A DNA stretch of 64,000 nt, taken from assembly GCA_026214975.1 (NCBI GenBank), contig JAOBSW010000362.1, positions 62,001 to 126,000 on the forward strand, given 5' to 3'. Below the pieces are notes generated by a model that worked only from the letters and a program-made list of their open reading frames with translations, had not been told where the DNA came from and searched no databases. The position numbers were made by a program, and so were the translations under genes. Shown piece after piece: positions 34,480-45,200 of this stretch. Within the stretch, counting starts at the first letter, position 1. Each line of letters starts with the position of its first letter. This DNA comes from Gentiana macrophylla (taxonomy: Eukaryota; Streptophyta; Magnoliopsida; Gentianales; Gentianaceae).

Positions 34480-36700
34480 TGTAATATTCCGATTTTCGGG
34501 AAAGGGCAGACGTGTCATTTTGCGAAAACGAAATATTGGGTTCGGTTCCTTTTATTCGGAGTTTACTAATTTGGATATTTATATACATAATTTCGACATA
34601 TATATATAAATTTTTAAGGAAGAAAATCTGATTTAATAAGGGTGATTATGGAAATTAGGTAATTATGGGATTCTTCCTATTTAAGGGAAAATCAACCTAA
34701 TCAGCCCCATAATCTTTTAATCAGATTTTTCCACCTCCAAAGTTTACCTCTTGCGTGTGTGTGTGTGTGCAAGAATTAGGGCTGAGGGATTGTTGTCATC
34801 GGTTCTAAGTCAATCCTTGACGGTTTTCAGATCAGAGTCGACCACCGGAATCGTTGTGAAGAGAGCAACGTTGTGACATCAAAAAGTTGAAGCTTTGTTA
34901 AGGTATGATTAAGCCCTAATTCAGTTCACCATCGAGTTTGATGGGTGCAAACTCATCAATTCGTAGTTTTTTTCGTTTAGAAGCGTGTGATTGAATCTAA
35001 TCTAAGTTTGGATTTATCACACATGTTTTCCTACAGAAAAGGATCAGTTTTGCTGCTGTTTTCTGTGGTTTGGAGTAGGAATTTGCTGCTTAAAAGGTAA
35101 GAGGCTCTTCCTACAATTCTAATTATTGTTATTGAGGTTTAGATCAAGTTTTATGATCCGTAAATACAAGAAAGTTATGATTTTTCGTTGATCAAAGGAT
35201 TATAGATGTTTAGAAATGTTTTCCACGTTTTTCTGAGTTGAAAACGAGGTTAATTAGGTTAGAAACGATTCAGAAATCGAGTTGCGAAGATTTTAGCGTT
35301 TTGGGAAAACCCGGCCGGACGGGCGTGCTCGCGTGACCAGCGCACGGGTGTCCGGGACCTTAATAACTCAGACGGGCATCTGAAATAGGCAGACGGGCGT
35401 TTGAGGTCAGAATTTTGATTCAGGATGTAGCTGTTTTAGACGGACGGGCGTCCGAGGTTAGTGGACGGGCGTTTTGTTACGGACGGGCGTCCATAGGATG
35501 TCAGACGGGCGTCTGGCCTGGTTTACTTTGTTTATACTGTTTTAGCATTTCAGGTTGGTTTTCAGGCTTCATAATCGTGTTTTCACTATTTTAAACCCTT
35601 AATCCTAATATGATAACATTCATTAAAATATGAACAAGCTTCGATTGAACTTCCGATTCGTTCAGTTAAAACACCGAATGTACTCTTAAAGGGAGTTGAA
35701 GTTCGGATCCGTCGGAAGGGCATGAAAGGGCTTGTGCTTTGATGAACTAGAGTTCATCAATGTCTGTGTATTTGATAGGATGTGATGTCTAGTTGTCTAA
35801 GTGAGGGAGTAGAGTTAACAAGGTGAGATATTATTCTGAAAACACTTAGGTGACTAGTTAATTCACGGTTAATAATTACATATGTGTAGATAAAAGATAA
35901 AACGTCATCTATTCTTGGTTGTATTAATCGATTCAAATTGGCGATGTGATACGCTCATAAATGGTGGACAACGCCATCGCTCAAAAGGTCAAGGGTAGTG
36001 GAGGAAATCCATCGAGCGATATGCATACCGGGAGATCCCGGACTATCGGTGCTAATCACCGTAGTTGGCAAGTATATCTCGTGGTGGAATTTTCACCATG
36101 CACTATGTCTTTGAATAATGGTGCAACAAAGATATGTTAGGTGTTAAACATATAATACGACGTTGGTCGACGGGCAATGGGGTAAGTAACCCTAGATTGA
36201 GTCGGTCTCACCAAGATAATCTTTTAATAATAACCTTAATTAAATTGTATTTTCTACTTTACTTCAGACTTCAGACTTACCTCAAACGACGTTTATTTAT
36301 ATGTTCGTATATAAGACGAACATGTTAATCAAGACTTTTTGAGAGACTTTGACGACGACGCTTGATGACGCTTGAGATGTAAGACCTTGTTTATCATTTA
36401 TTTCATTTATGCCTTAGACTTGATTATTATTGGATTTTGTAGTTTCCTTTTAGTTTTTTTTGAAATTCGTAAAGATTTGGATTCGTTGGTTTCATTTTTG
36501 ATGTAATAATATTACTTTTCCTCTTTAGTTTTTTATTTCTATTCTTGGTTATTCTAATTTTTATACCCCAGTCTTTTCTTCGTCATTGTTGACACGACGA
36601 AGAGAATTTTACGTATAAAGTGGATTTATTTTTATTTTATACGTGTTTAACGCTCTTTTTCCGTATAAGCGACTCACTGGTGTCCTAACGGGGCGTTACA
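34480..36700 (+). repeat. 3' LTR of chromovirus (2221 bp)
   Basis: Starts TGTAATATTCCGATTTTC and ends CGGGGCGTTACA, termini typical of Tekay-type chromoviruses. A short (GT)n microsatellite lies at 34755-34769. Five or more copies of GACGGGCGT-like words lie at about 35310-35520. Confidence 0.85.
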
Positions 36701-38062
36701 CCTTTGATCGTCAAAATCAATCACCGGCTGAATTAAGCGATGTATATTAAGGTGAAATGCAGTTGCGGAGAAAAAACTGTTCGGAAATGTCGATCGTAGA
36801 ACTCCAAGGCGTGGTAAAGGCTCAACCTCCTTCCTTAAGCGTCTTCAGAATCTTCAAATCAGTATTCAATGTCGACTTAATTCACAGGTTCCTGTTTCTC
36901 CTTTATACTTCTTTTTTTCAACCTTAATCGGCGAATTTTCAAAATTGATGGTGAAATTTGTGGAGGTTTTAGGAGAATTAAACCTTTACAGTGGGATATC
37001 ATGAATTAATGGGATCAAAAGTGGCTTTAAAGAAGCCGTTGCTAGTGCTCAGTTGAATCAAAGCCACCGGAGAAGAAGAGAATGGTGAAGAAGCTTCATC
37101 ATCATCATCGAAGCTGGAAATAGATGTTATCGGAATAATTCGCTACAGGATTTTATTTAACACCAGGCCTGAAGCTCTCATCCAGTAAGTATTCCCCTGC
37201 AACTTTTACTGCATTCAGTTTTTCTGTATTTTTGATTAATAAGAGAATGTGAGTTCGTCTCCACCTTTATGAGTTCTCATTTCTTGTAAGTATGTGATCC
37301 TACTTTAAAAAATGAATGAAAACAAGTTGTTTTGGGTTTATTTTGTTTTCTTTGTTTGATTGCCCTTTGGTTTTACAGATTCTTTCATATATGTTTGACA
37401 TTGGTGTAAAGCTAGAAACAATTACATGACCTTTGTGGGAATTCACTACAAAAAAACTTGCTACTGAGTTCATATGATTATCGAACACTTGTTGTACACT
37501 ATTAAAGTTGAAGGTTTTTCTTGTTCTTTGATTTCTTTAGTTACATATTGATGTCTAAGTTGTTGGTCTTACACTCTTATGTTTTTTTCGACGAGTCAAT
37601 TGTTACTTACAATGGTGCTTTCGATGAAAAAAACATATATAATAGATTACTACTTCTGACCTGTGATTTGCTCTGCATTCATATGATAACAGCTTTAACA
37701 ACTTTAATATGTTTAGTTTGCATAAGTCCTTTGCAAGTGGCCAGGTCTGTTAACTCTGTTTTGCATCTGAGTTTTAGTTGTGCTAGTCAGGCCTCAACAT
37801 CAATGTTCTTGCATAAATCAGTCTTGTACATGGTTAAGCTCAGTCCATGTCCTGAGTCAAGTCTGTTATCTTGCATTTTTCCTTGATTTGTGTTCTAGCT
37901 CAATCTGCTTGTTTCAGTTGAACTTTTATGCTCAAGTCTGCTTGCTTAATGCTTTATTATCTGCATCTCAGCCTATATGATGAGATATGCAGTGTATCAT
38001 TACTGAGGAAATATTTCTTTTAATTTGAATCAAACATGTGATTGTAGTGATTTGTCAAGAAG
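36701..38062. other. CACTA interior: intron-like sequence and a possible captured exon
   Basis: A serine/histidine-codon-rich segment at about 37060-37183 reads EEASSSSSKLEIDVIGIIRYRI on the plus strand and is followed by a GTAAGT donor-like site at 37184. The remainder is T-rich and intron-like. The longest open frame (37521-37886) has no domain I recognise. A second CACTACAAAAAAAC terminus-like motif lies at 37444. Origin of the exon-like piece is unknown. Confidence 0.35.
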
Positions 38063-38404
38063 AATTTTGGTTTGATTCTGTCAGCATTCTAGAGTCCGAT
38101 TCAGACGACGATTTCACTGGTGTCCATGGAGGTGAAATAAGCCTAACTACTATTAACCATGAAGGTTGATCTGCATTGTTTACGGTTTTCACTTCTGTCT
38201 CTTTTTCAGATATGTTTCCCGACATATCGAGTGGAAAAGTGTTATAATATGAAGCTTCGTCATGCTTTACAAACAGCAAGTTCACAATCAAAGAGTATCA
38301 AGAAAAAATCTTGCAAATAGACAACTCTAAAACCGAGATGTCAGTCCTTGAGCCATTTTCCCCTGATGATGTCAGCAGTCCAACAAGTATTGTGTCTGAA
38401 CCAG
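38063..38404 (+). pseudogene. Captured host exon fragments, possibly DUF1336-type
   Basis: Plus-strand reading gives [20 protein letters not shown] (about 38072-38131) and, after a possible intron ending in TTTTTCAG near 38210, SSCFTNSKFTIKEYQEKILQ and DNSKTEMSVLEPFSPDDVSS. The acidic FDS...LESDSDDDF block recalls the N-terminal part of plant DUF1336 (EDR2-like C-terminal domain) proteins, but I base this on memory of the motif only. In-frame stops are present. It sits between the chromovirus and the NUP107 exons within the CACTA termini, so it was probably acquired by the transposon. Confidence 0.35.
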
Positions 38405-38759
38405 GTTGGTCTCAAACAAAATTTTGACAATTTACATTTCCTTATAAACCCATCTACTAAACAAACTTATGTATAGTCTTGTCCTATATTTCAAAGTTTT
38501 GGATACTTGAAAAAGACACTTTTCAATTCCAAGAAAGCATAGTCAATAGTGTTTTTTTCTTTCAGAGTCTGTTATGCCTAAGTTTTCTATTCATGTGATG
38601 AGTCGGGACATATAGCCTCTTGCATTGTTGGGCTCACCTCTTAGTTTTGCAATGAATTTAATAATATATTACAAGTTCTTTGGATGAAGGGGTAGGTCCT
38701 TGATTAATGCTCATGTCGGGCAATCGTTATTGACCTCATCTTCTACGGTTTTTCTTTAG

Positions 38760-39413
38760 GTATGGCTCCAATGAAAGGCTTGTTGAAGACAAGATGCTGA
38801 GGCAGAAAGCTAGGCTCTTGCTTGATGAGGCTGCTTCCTGGTCTCTTCTTGGGTATCTACATGGAAAAGGAAATGACTCTATGACTTTTTATGTTACATA
38901 CAATGAACAGCTTACACATATTGTTTCAAAGCTGTTAAGAGTGTGTTTTCTTGCTTGAGACCCGAATAGCTTTAATGGAAATATTTTTACTTCATATCTC
39001 ATGTTATCTTCTGATGCATAAGCCCCTTAGTCCTTTTAATGCTCATAATCTTAGATACATGACTGTTGTTTCTATGAAATGAGAATTTATTTGGTAGTCG
39101 ATGTTAAAGAGAATGCATTTTTTTTTGTACCAGTTTATGTTCTTTGCAGAAGATTTTATATACTGAATATTATTACCTCTATTGGCTATCTTTTTGGCAT
39201 TTTGGACTGTTAATTTCTAGTTTCTTGATTAGTTGTGATGAGTAATGATAGTCCTGACACGAGCTTTTCTGTTTTGCTTTGTAGCAGTTTCCTAAAACTT
39301 CGCATTTGGAGGCCTGTCAATTTGTGGCTGATGATCATACAACACAATTATGTCTTCGCATTGTTCAATGGCTTGAGGGTTTAGCATCCCAGGCCCTTGA
39401 TTTGGATAATAAG
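38760..39413 (+). pseudogene. NUP107: Captured NUP107 exons (nuclear pore protein fragment)
   Basis: Two exon-like pieces in the same order and strand as the host gene. Exon A (38760-38880) follows a TTTCTTTAG acceptor and reads YGSNERLVEDKMLRQKARLL then LDEAASWSLLGYLHGKG. Exon B (39288-39413) follows TTTGTAGCAG and ends at AAG|GTAAAG; it reads FPKTSHLEACQFVADDHTTQ then LCLRIVQWLEGLASQALDLD. Both match my memory of the central part of plant NUP107, a scaffold subunit of the Y complex of the nuclear pore. The retained introns mean genomic DNA, not mRNA, was captured. The donor after exon A looks lost. Only a small part of the roughly 1,000-residue protein is present. Confidence 0.7.
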
Positions 39414-39639
39414 GTAAAGGCTTTAGAAATATGCATTTGAATCTGGCTCTTTTATTTGTTCATAGGCAGACAAACTCCCATTAGACCATCATTTCCTCTC
39501 TCTTGTGATCGTAATGTTAACCTCTGATTGATTTTCGTGCTGCTATCTTAAAATTGTGTTTTAAAGTGGGCCTCATTTTGGTAGGAAAGACAAGCCTTAT
39601 TAGTGTTATGATATGTTTTATAATAATATTGAGAGAGAT

Positions 39640-39790
39640 TGGAGTAGGGATGAAATCAATGGGGATGAAGTTTTGAATAATAATATTGAGAGAGATTCTA
39701 GTAATACTGATCTCGCAGAAGAAGAATTCAGTAGTGATGGTGATTATGATGAAGATCTAATCGAGGAAAATGATGATGAAGATGCATGAA
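39640..39790 (+). other. Acidic open segment near the CACTA right end
   Basis: The plus strand encodes an Asp/Glu/Asn-rich stretch (NNIERDSSNTDLAEEEF, then DGDYDEDLIEEND) followed by a basic Arg/Glu run (EDRDQDEERRLKEREDAIER, 39780-39850). It could be an exon of the transposon's own or a captured gene. No family is recognised. Confidence 0.3.
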
Positions 39791-40263
39791 GATCGAGATC
39801 AAGATGAGGAGAGAAGACTGAAAGAACGAGAGGATGCGATCGAGAGGCGTATGTTTTGCTCAACCTGTTCGAGTTTGGTTCAGTCTGTCCATGTCTTTGC
39901 TCTGTTTATGTACCCCCATGGCAGTATCAAGGAAGGTTTGGCTTTCAAGTTTTGTCTTTGCATTTTGATTCTTGAATATTTTACTTGGGTGCAGGAACTT
40001 GACCTGAATATGGACTTGAGCTCAATGTGGACTAGTTAAGTTGGAACAATTATAAAAGACATTATGTATGTTGTGTATTTCTTATCTAGTTTGTTCTTTT
40101 GGCTATGATCAAAAGTTACTTTATGTTGTTTGATTTTCTAATAAAGTGAATGCTTAAAGGTATTTTGTATTGCCAACATGTTTGTATTTTGTATACTGCT
40201 TAAAGGTAATCTGTTGTGTATGATGTACAATTCTATATATTCTAGCAGTAACAGGTGGCGTAA

Positions 40264-40392
40264 ACTTGGGGTGGGGGTGAGGGGTGTGGGATGTGGGGTG
40301 TGGGGTGTGGGGTGGCGGTGGGCGTGGGCGTGGGCGTGGGCGTGGGGTGGGGTGGGGTGGGTAGGTGGGTAGGGTGGGGATTGGGGTGGGGA
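40264..40392 (+). repeat. G-rich minisatellite, (GGGCGT)n and (GGGGTGT)n
   Basis: About 130 bp almost free of A and C on the plus strand, with tandem GGGGTGT, four GGGCGTs in a row (about 40319-40345) and GGGGT units. Many runs of three or more G make quadruplex formation likely on this strand. Confidence 0.85.
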
Positions 40393-40430
40393 AATTTTCT
40401 ATTTTTTTTTTAATAATTTTATTTATTTTT

Positions 40431-40629
40431 GCCGCGGTGTGGCACCATGGCAATAGATTTTAACTTTTTGCCGCGGTGTGGCACCATGACAAGAGATTTT
40501 ACTTTTTTGCCGCATGTGTGATCTCGTGACAATAGATTTTAACTTTTTGCCGCTGTGTGCCACCATGACAATAGATTTTACTTTTTTGCCGCATGTGTAT
40601 AGATCATCGTGGCAATAGATTTTACTTTT
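40431..40629 (+). repeat. CACTA right subterminal repeats, five units of 39-42 bp
   Basis: Units begin at 40431, 40470, 40509, 40549 and 40588, each of the form GCCGCxGTGTG..ACCATGxCAATAGATTTTACTTTTTT. Such arrays near the ends are transposase-binding sites in En/Spm elements. Confidence 0.85.
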
Positions 40630-40788
40630 GCTGCACTTTGGCTAAAGGTGTGGCAAGAAATTTTGCCACATAGTTGCTTGTCACGGGTGACACAAAAACA
40701 ATAGGCGTCACAATAAGCCTATAGTGTCACTTATTTAGGCTTTAGTGGCACTTTACAGCCTCGGCAAAAAGTAGAATTTTTAGTAGTG

Positions 40789-40791
40789 AAA
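40789..40791. repeat. CACTA target duplication AAA, right
   Basis: Pairs with 31602-31604 on the other side of the transposon. Confidence 0.75.
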
Positions 40792-40794
40792 GTA

Positions 40795-40955
40795 CGTTGT
40801 GTCAAACGAGTTGTCATTCTTAAGGATGTTCATGCTATTTGGGAATCTTCATGATAGCTCCACTCCTTGGCCTCCCAAGTGCTAGTAATACCACTTTGCT
40901 AAAGGCTCTTGCTGGGAAATTGGAGAAAAATCTTTGAAGGTGTTGCTTAGTAGTT
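40795..40955 (+). pseudogene. PDR-type ABCG transporter fragment, Walker A region
   Basis: Plus-strand text reads VKRVVILKDVHAIWESS and, after a small shift, LLGLPSASNTTLLKALAGKL then EKNL. Plant PDR transporters have KRxxxILxDVSGIxKPxRxxLLLGPPxSGKTTLLxALAGKL at this point of the first nucleotide-binding domain. The Walker A Gly and Lys are replaced (GPPSSGKTT-type to GLPSASNTT), so ATP binding would be lost. It directly abuts the CACTA end, and its continuation is found at 49500-49803 beyond the inserted elements. Full-length PDR proteins are about 1,400 residues; only short parts of the first domain remain here. Confidence 0.65.
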
Positions 40956-40970
40956 GGGACAGGATATTGT

Positions 40971-41410
40971 TAGGATCGAGCTCTTACCGTTCTACGAGGA
41001 CCAATTGGTTTTATTTTAAAGTAAGCGATTGATTCTAACAACTGGTATCAGAGAGATTTCACCGGTTTGAATCATGGCAGTAGCATGCTCCGTAATGATT
41101 CAACTATGCGGTTGCAGATGTTGGGGGCATGTTGTGTAATGATTCCATGGTGTGGTTGGGGATGCTAGGGGCATGCTGTGTAAAGATGATGTGGGTGTGG
41201 TTGCAGATGCTGGGAGGATTCTTGGGGTGTTAGCATCCTGCCTGCTCAAGCGTAAGAGGATTCGGATCGAGGCGCAGTAAAAGCGTCAGATTGTTAAGAA
41301 AAAAAGTAGCACATTTACTAACACCAATTGGTTTTAGTAGAACGGTCTTGATATTAACAACTGGTATCAGAGAGAGGTCACCAGTTCCAATCTCGGTAGC
41401 AACATGCTGC
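40971..41410 (+). repeat. TRIM-like unit: short LTR-like repeats each followed by tRNA-Met primer site
   Basis: Two segments of about 70 bp (TGTTAGGATCG...TTCTAACA, about 40971-41041, and TGTTAAGAAAA...ATATTAACA, about 41289-41357) each carry ACCAATTGGTTTTA in the middle and are each followed by AC and TGGTATCAGAGAG. This looks like a small terminal-repeat retrotransposon whose right LTR is followed by a second primer-site region, as if two copies lie in tandem. Confidence 0.5.
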
Positions 41411-42265
41411 GAAATGATTTGTGGAGCCCACTGAATAATAGAAAAATAAATAAAAGAATAATATGTCAAGTATTATTTAAAGTAACAAGCTAGGTTAATT
41501 TTTCCCTGATCTAATAATCACGACAAAAAGGCCATTCGAATCCCGGACACAACATGTTGCATAATGACTAAGTGGATCCCAATCAATACTAGAAAATAAA
41601 TAAAAGAAAATAATAATATGTCAAGATTATTTAAGGGAAATGCTGTGTGTAATTTTTCCCTAATATAATCTTCACAACAAAAAGGGAGGCAAAAAGAAGA
41701 GAGAAATTCTCATTATTTAAGGGAACAATCTAGGTTAATTTTTCTCTAATATAATCTTCATGACAAAAAGGGTGGAAAAAGGAAGAGGGACGACAAAAAG
41801 GGAGGCAAAAGGAATTGACAAATTTGCAGCTTTATTTTGTGTTGCAGTAGCAACTTTACGGCGACGATCGGGTATTGAAACGGACACCGATCGTCATGAA
41901 ATTTTGTGGGTTTTTTTGTCTCTTCTTCTTCTTAAATCTAAATGGTGGAACGGTTCAATTTTTGGCAATAAGAAGCCGACCCGACTGCTGTGTTTTCGGT
42001 GATATTTTTCAACAACTTCTGTATTTTGCATTCATAGTTGATGCTTTGGTGTAGTTGTGTTGGTTGATGTGTTTGGAATAATTTTGTATCATCTTTTGCT
42101 GATAAGTGGAGATTTTTGTGGGTCTCGGCCTCGTGGTTATTACTCTCTCACATCCAGAGAGGTTTTCCACTTTAAAATTGTGGTGTTATTTTTGTTGTGT
42201 TTTCGTTTCGCTTTATTTGTGATTTAGCTTCATTGTGGTTACCTCCTTTAATTTTGTTGTGGGTT
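41411..42265 (+). repeat. Inferred left part of copia 5' LTR, with internal repeats
   Basis: The stretch ends at the GGGTT target duplication of the Sirevirus solo LTR and includes AGAGAGGTTTTCCACTTTAA and TTTGTGATTTAGC text common in copia LTR R/U5 regions. The last part of the same LTR (45332-45399) would lie on the other side of the solo LTR, just before the copia primer site. A block of 60-115 bp ending in ATAATCxTCAxxACAAAAAG occurs three times (41412-41527, 41571-41681, 41711-41770). The left border is not defined. Confidence 0.45.
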
Positions 42266-45200
42266 TGTTGGAAATAAAATTTATGTTTTGAGGATGATTC
42301 ATCATGTTTACTCATTTATTATCTTAACCCTGTTGATGAAGTGCTGAAGCTAGTTATTATAGTAAAAGGCTAAAAGATGTCTAGAATCGAATGTATAGGA
42401 TTTACTGTAGTATGATATTTGTATAGGTTACATCGCACAAGCATTGTAATAGTTAGAGAGTAGTAAGATCTAAAATCGAAATCATCTCGACAAGTCATTA
42501 AACCGACGTTGATGATGCATTATCTATACCGCTGTAATCAAGAAGTTTAGTTCGCCGAGGACACAAACTCGCTGGCTTATCTAAGATAAGAACCGAGGTT
42601 CGACTCGCTTATTGAAGATTGAAGAACCGAGAGGTTCAAACTCGCTTATGAAAGTGAAGATCGTAAAGTTAGAATTGTGCAAGTCTGTTCAGACTGAATT
42701 GACTTAATGGATCTTGTATGAAGACCCAAGAGTCATAAGGACAATGAACTCTGTAAGATATACGCTAAGGTGTACTGTTAAGTCAATTATAATCGATAAA
42801 AAAATTAGAGTAATCGATTTTTAAGAAGAGTAAAATCTCATTTAGTGCTCTAAGTCGCTTAAGAAGTCGGGCAATCGACAAACTCAACATGAAACCGATC
42901 AGATACTCGGGCCATAGTCAGTTGTTCGGAGGATTTTTGCATCACTAAACAAAAAGAAAATTTATAAACCCTAACCTATATGCAAAACTAACTCCTAACC
43001 GTCGAATATCGGGTAATTGCTAGTAAAGCGGGATAAGTAATGGGTCGATCCACAGGGAATTGGGATGTTGAATCTAATCTACTAAATCCTTTCAATTGTT
43101 ACTTAAGAAAACAAATAAACAAAAGAACAAACATATAAACACATAGAACAGATAAAATAAATCTAAGCTAAGAATAAAAAAAATGACCTAAACTAAAGAT
43201 ACATGGGGTTAAACATCCATTGTACCAAACTAAGTGATTTCAATTCAAGTTCATCTCATGATTTTAATTCAATATTGTGGTTTCACCTTTACACGAGATA
43301 CAAACTCCTAATTCCTTAGTGAATCCATTTCTCAAGCTATGAATCCCTAATCTCTTAGTGAATTCAATTATCGATCTCTCCTCTCTCGAATGTTGAGACC
43401 AATTTCCATACAAAACTAAGGTGTAGATTCAAGTTAACTCAGATTTTAGAATCTAGAACCTAGATAATTAACCAATTAATTTGTCACTAATTAACGATTA
43501 AAGATCCTACCTTTCTATGGTGATCTAGCGCTTACGCAACTCTCGATTGTAAAACATCAATAGCAAACTAATCTTTCGATCTAATTCACATGGCATCTTA
43601 AATTGCATAGAAAAATACAAAATAAATCAAGATCATGAAAATAAACGAAGATTGAATAAATCAAAAAGATGAACTCACATAGTTTATACAACGGTTGATC
43701 TCCATGAATCAACAAACTAAAATAAACGATCATAATCTAACTCGATCACCCGAGCACAAGGCTCGGGTGACCGGACTTGAGACTCCCTACGCGCGGCTGC
43801 TCCTTCAGGTTTTAGTGTATGAGAAATTATGTGTCTATTAGTGGTTGGGGATATGCGCCTTTATAGAAAACAAAGTCGCCAACGGACGCCGTCTGCTTTG
43901 GGTGGACGCCCGCCCAAACTGCTTTTGAACTTGTGCCAAACGCCCGCCTACTTCAAAGGCCCAAACTCTCTCGATCTAAATTTTTCGATGGACGCCGCCC
44001 GTAATCCTCAAACGCTCGCCCACATCGACGCTAGTTCACTCCCTCGACGCCAAATCCGCCGGATCAATCAACTTGATTTCTTTCCTTAAATCTTTTATTC
44101 TTCCATAAATCCTTTGATTCTTTCTCCACTGAATTTCTCTCTTTAAGATCATCTTTCCATAACCAATGTGTATCTACAAATTAGGAAAACATACCAAAGT
44201 GTAACATAATTCCAAAATCATATAAAATCACCATTTAAGCACCTAATTACATGCTTTCGCAATTTAACCATTGAAAACATCATTTACTCAATATTTCAAT
44301 ATAAAGCTCGATTTCTATGAAAACATAAGAATATGGGGGAATTGATATAAAATATATCCTTATAAAACGTATAAAATCACCCTTAACATCAGTCATCCAA
44401 CAAACTGATCGTACATTCGAACGTTGTAAAGAAAGCAACACTATTGGATGAAATACTGACAAGTCAGAACGGTCACTAAATATAGCCGTTAAATTGATTC
44501 TTGTTTGTGGTTTTCAAAGTGTTTGATTCTGGACAAAAATTTTGTGTAGCTTGAACACTTGAAGAAATTCTTGATTGATCTTGTTAGCGCAGATATATAT
44601 AGCAATTCGAATGAACTATACTTGTGCACAAAAATGCTTGTAACCCAACTTTGATTCTTAATCAAAGGTTGAGACTGTGAAGCAATCCGTCAAGGAGTTG
44701 CCAAGGACGACAATAGTCACATGCAATGGGTAGACTGTGTTTGTGGTGGTAGCCGTGAAGAGGCAATACAACCTCTAAGGACCAAAGTGGTTCAAGCAGC
44801 TTGAAGAGCAAAGAATCCAACCTATTCTTTAGTTGTTTAGATAGTGACACTTGGGATTAGTCAAGGACTATCATATAGGACTTTTCAGATCTCAAGGCAT
44901 CTTAAGAAGTTCTAGTGGAATTTTCCTCCTACATCATAGGGAAGAGTGGACGTACATGATTACACCACCTTGAACCACTATAATTCTTGTTTTATTTACT
45001 TTTACAACATTTAATATTGTTTATACAGCATTCCGAGCACTGATTGTTACACAAACTCACAGCTCACAAACTGACATTCACCAAAATTCGCTTTAACACA
45101 CTAGCTTTCACATAGAATAACAAGATCCGTAAAAGGCTAGAATTATATATGTTGCCGGTTGAATCGGGCTTTTGTTATTACTCGCCTTGACTTAGACTTC

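Larger units (their letters stand above)
31960..36700 (+). mobile_element. 5'-truncated Tekay-type chromovirus inside the CACTA element
   Basis: Plus-strand Ty3/gypsy sequence beginning in mid-RT, followed by RNase H, integrase, a chromodomain-like tail, a polypurine tract and a 2.2-kb 3' LTR. The 5' LTR, gag, protease and the first half of RT are missing. The 5 bp after the LTR (CCTTT, 36701-36705) also occur at about 31923 next to the left edge, which may be chance or an old target duplication followed by internal loss. Confidence 0.85.
31605..40788. mobile_element. CACTA (En/Spm) DNA transposon, non-autonomous, 9.2 kb
   Basis: The left terminus is CACTACAAGAAAAA, the right terminus is TTTTTAGTAGTG (reverse CACTACTAAAAA), and both are flanked by AAA (31602-31604 and 40789-40791), the 3-bp target duplication expected for CACTA elements. 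A subterminal array of 39-42-bp repeats lies at 40431-40629, and related GTGGCA/GCCACA words lie at 31680-31800. No TNP2 transposase is found. The interior instead holds a truncated chromovirus (31960-36700) and host-derived exons, including NUP107 (38760-39413). It would depend on a transposase made elsewhere. Confidence 0.88.

Noticed and set aside
37521..37886. 121-codon open frame as a gene
   Set aside because: T-rich, intron-like composition, no domain, and embedded in CACTA filler.
40154..40453. Proline-rich open frame on the minus strand
   Set aside because: It is only the complement of the G-rich minisatellite and the subterminal repeats; no start context or homology.
41043..41060. 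tRNA gene near TGGTATCAGAG motifs
   Set aside because: These motifs are complementary to the tRNA-Met 3' end and act as primer sites; no cloverleaf is present.
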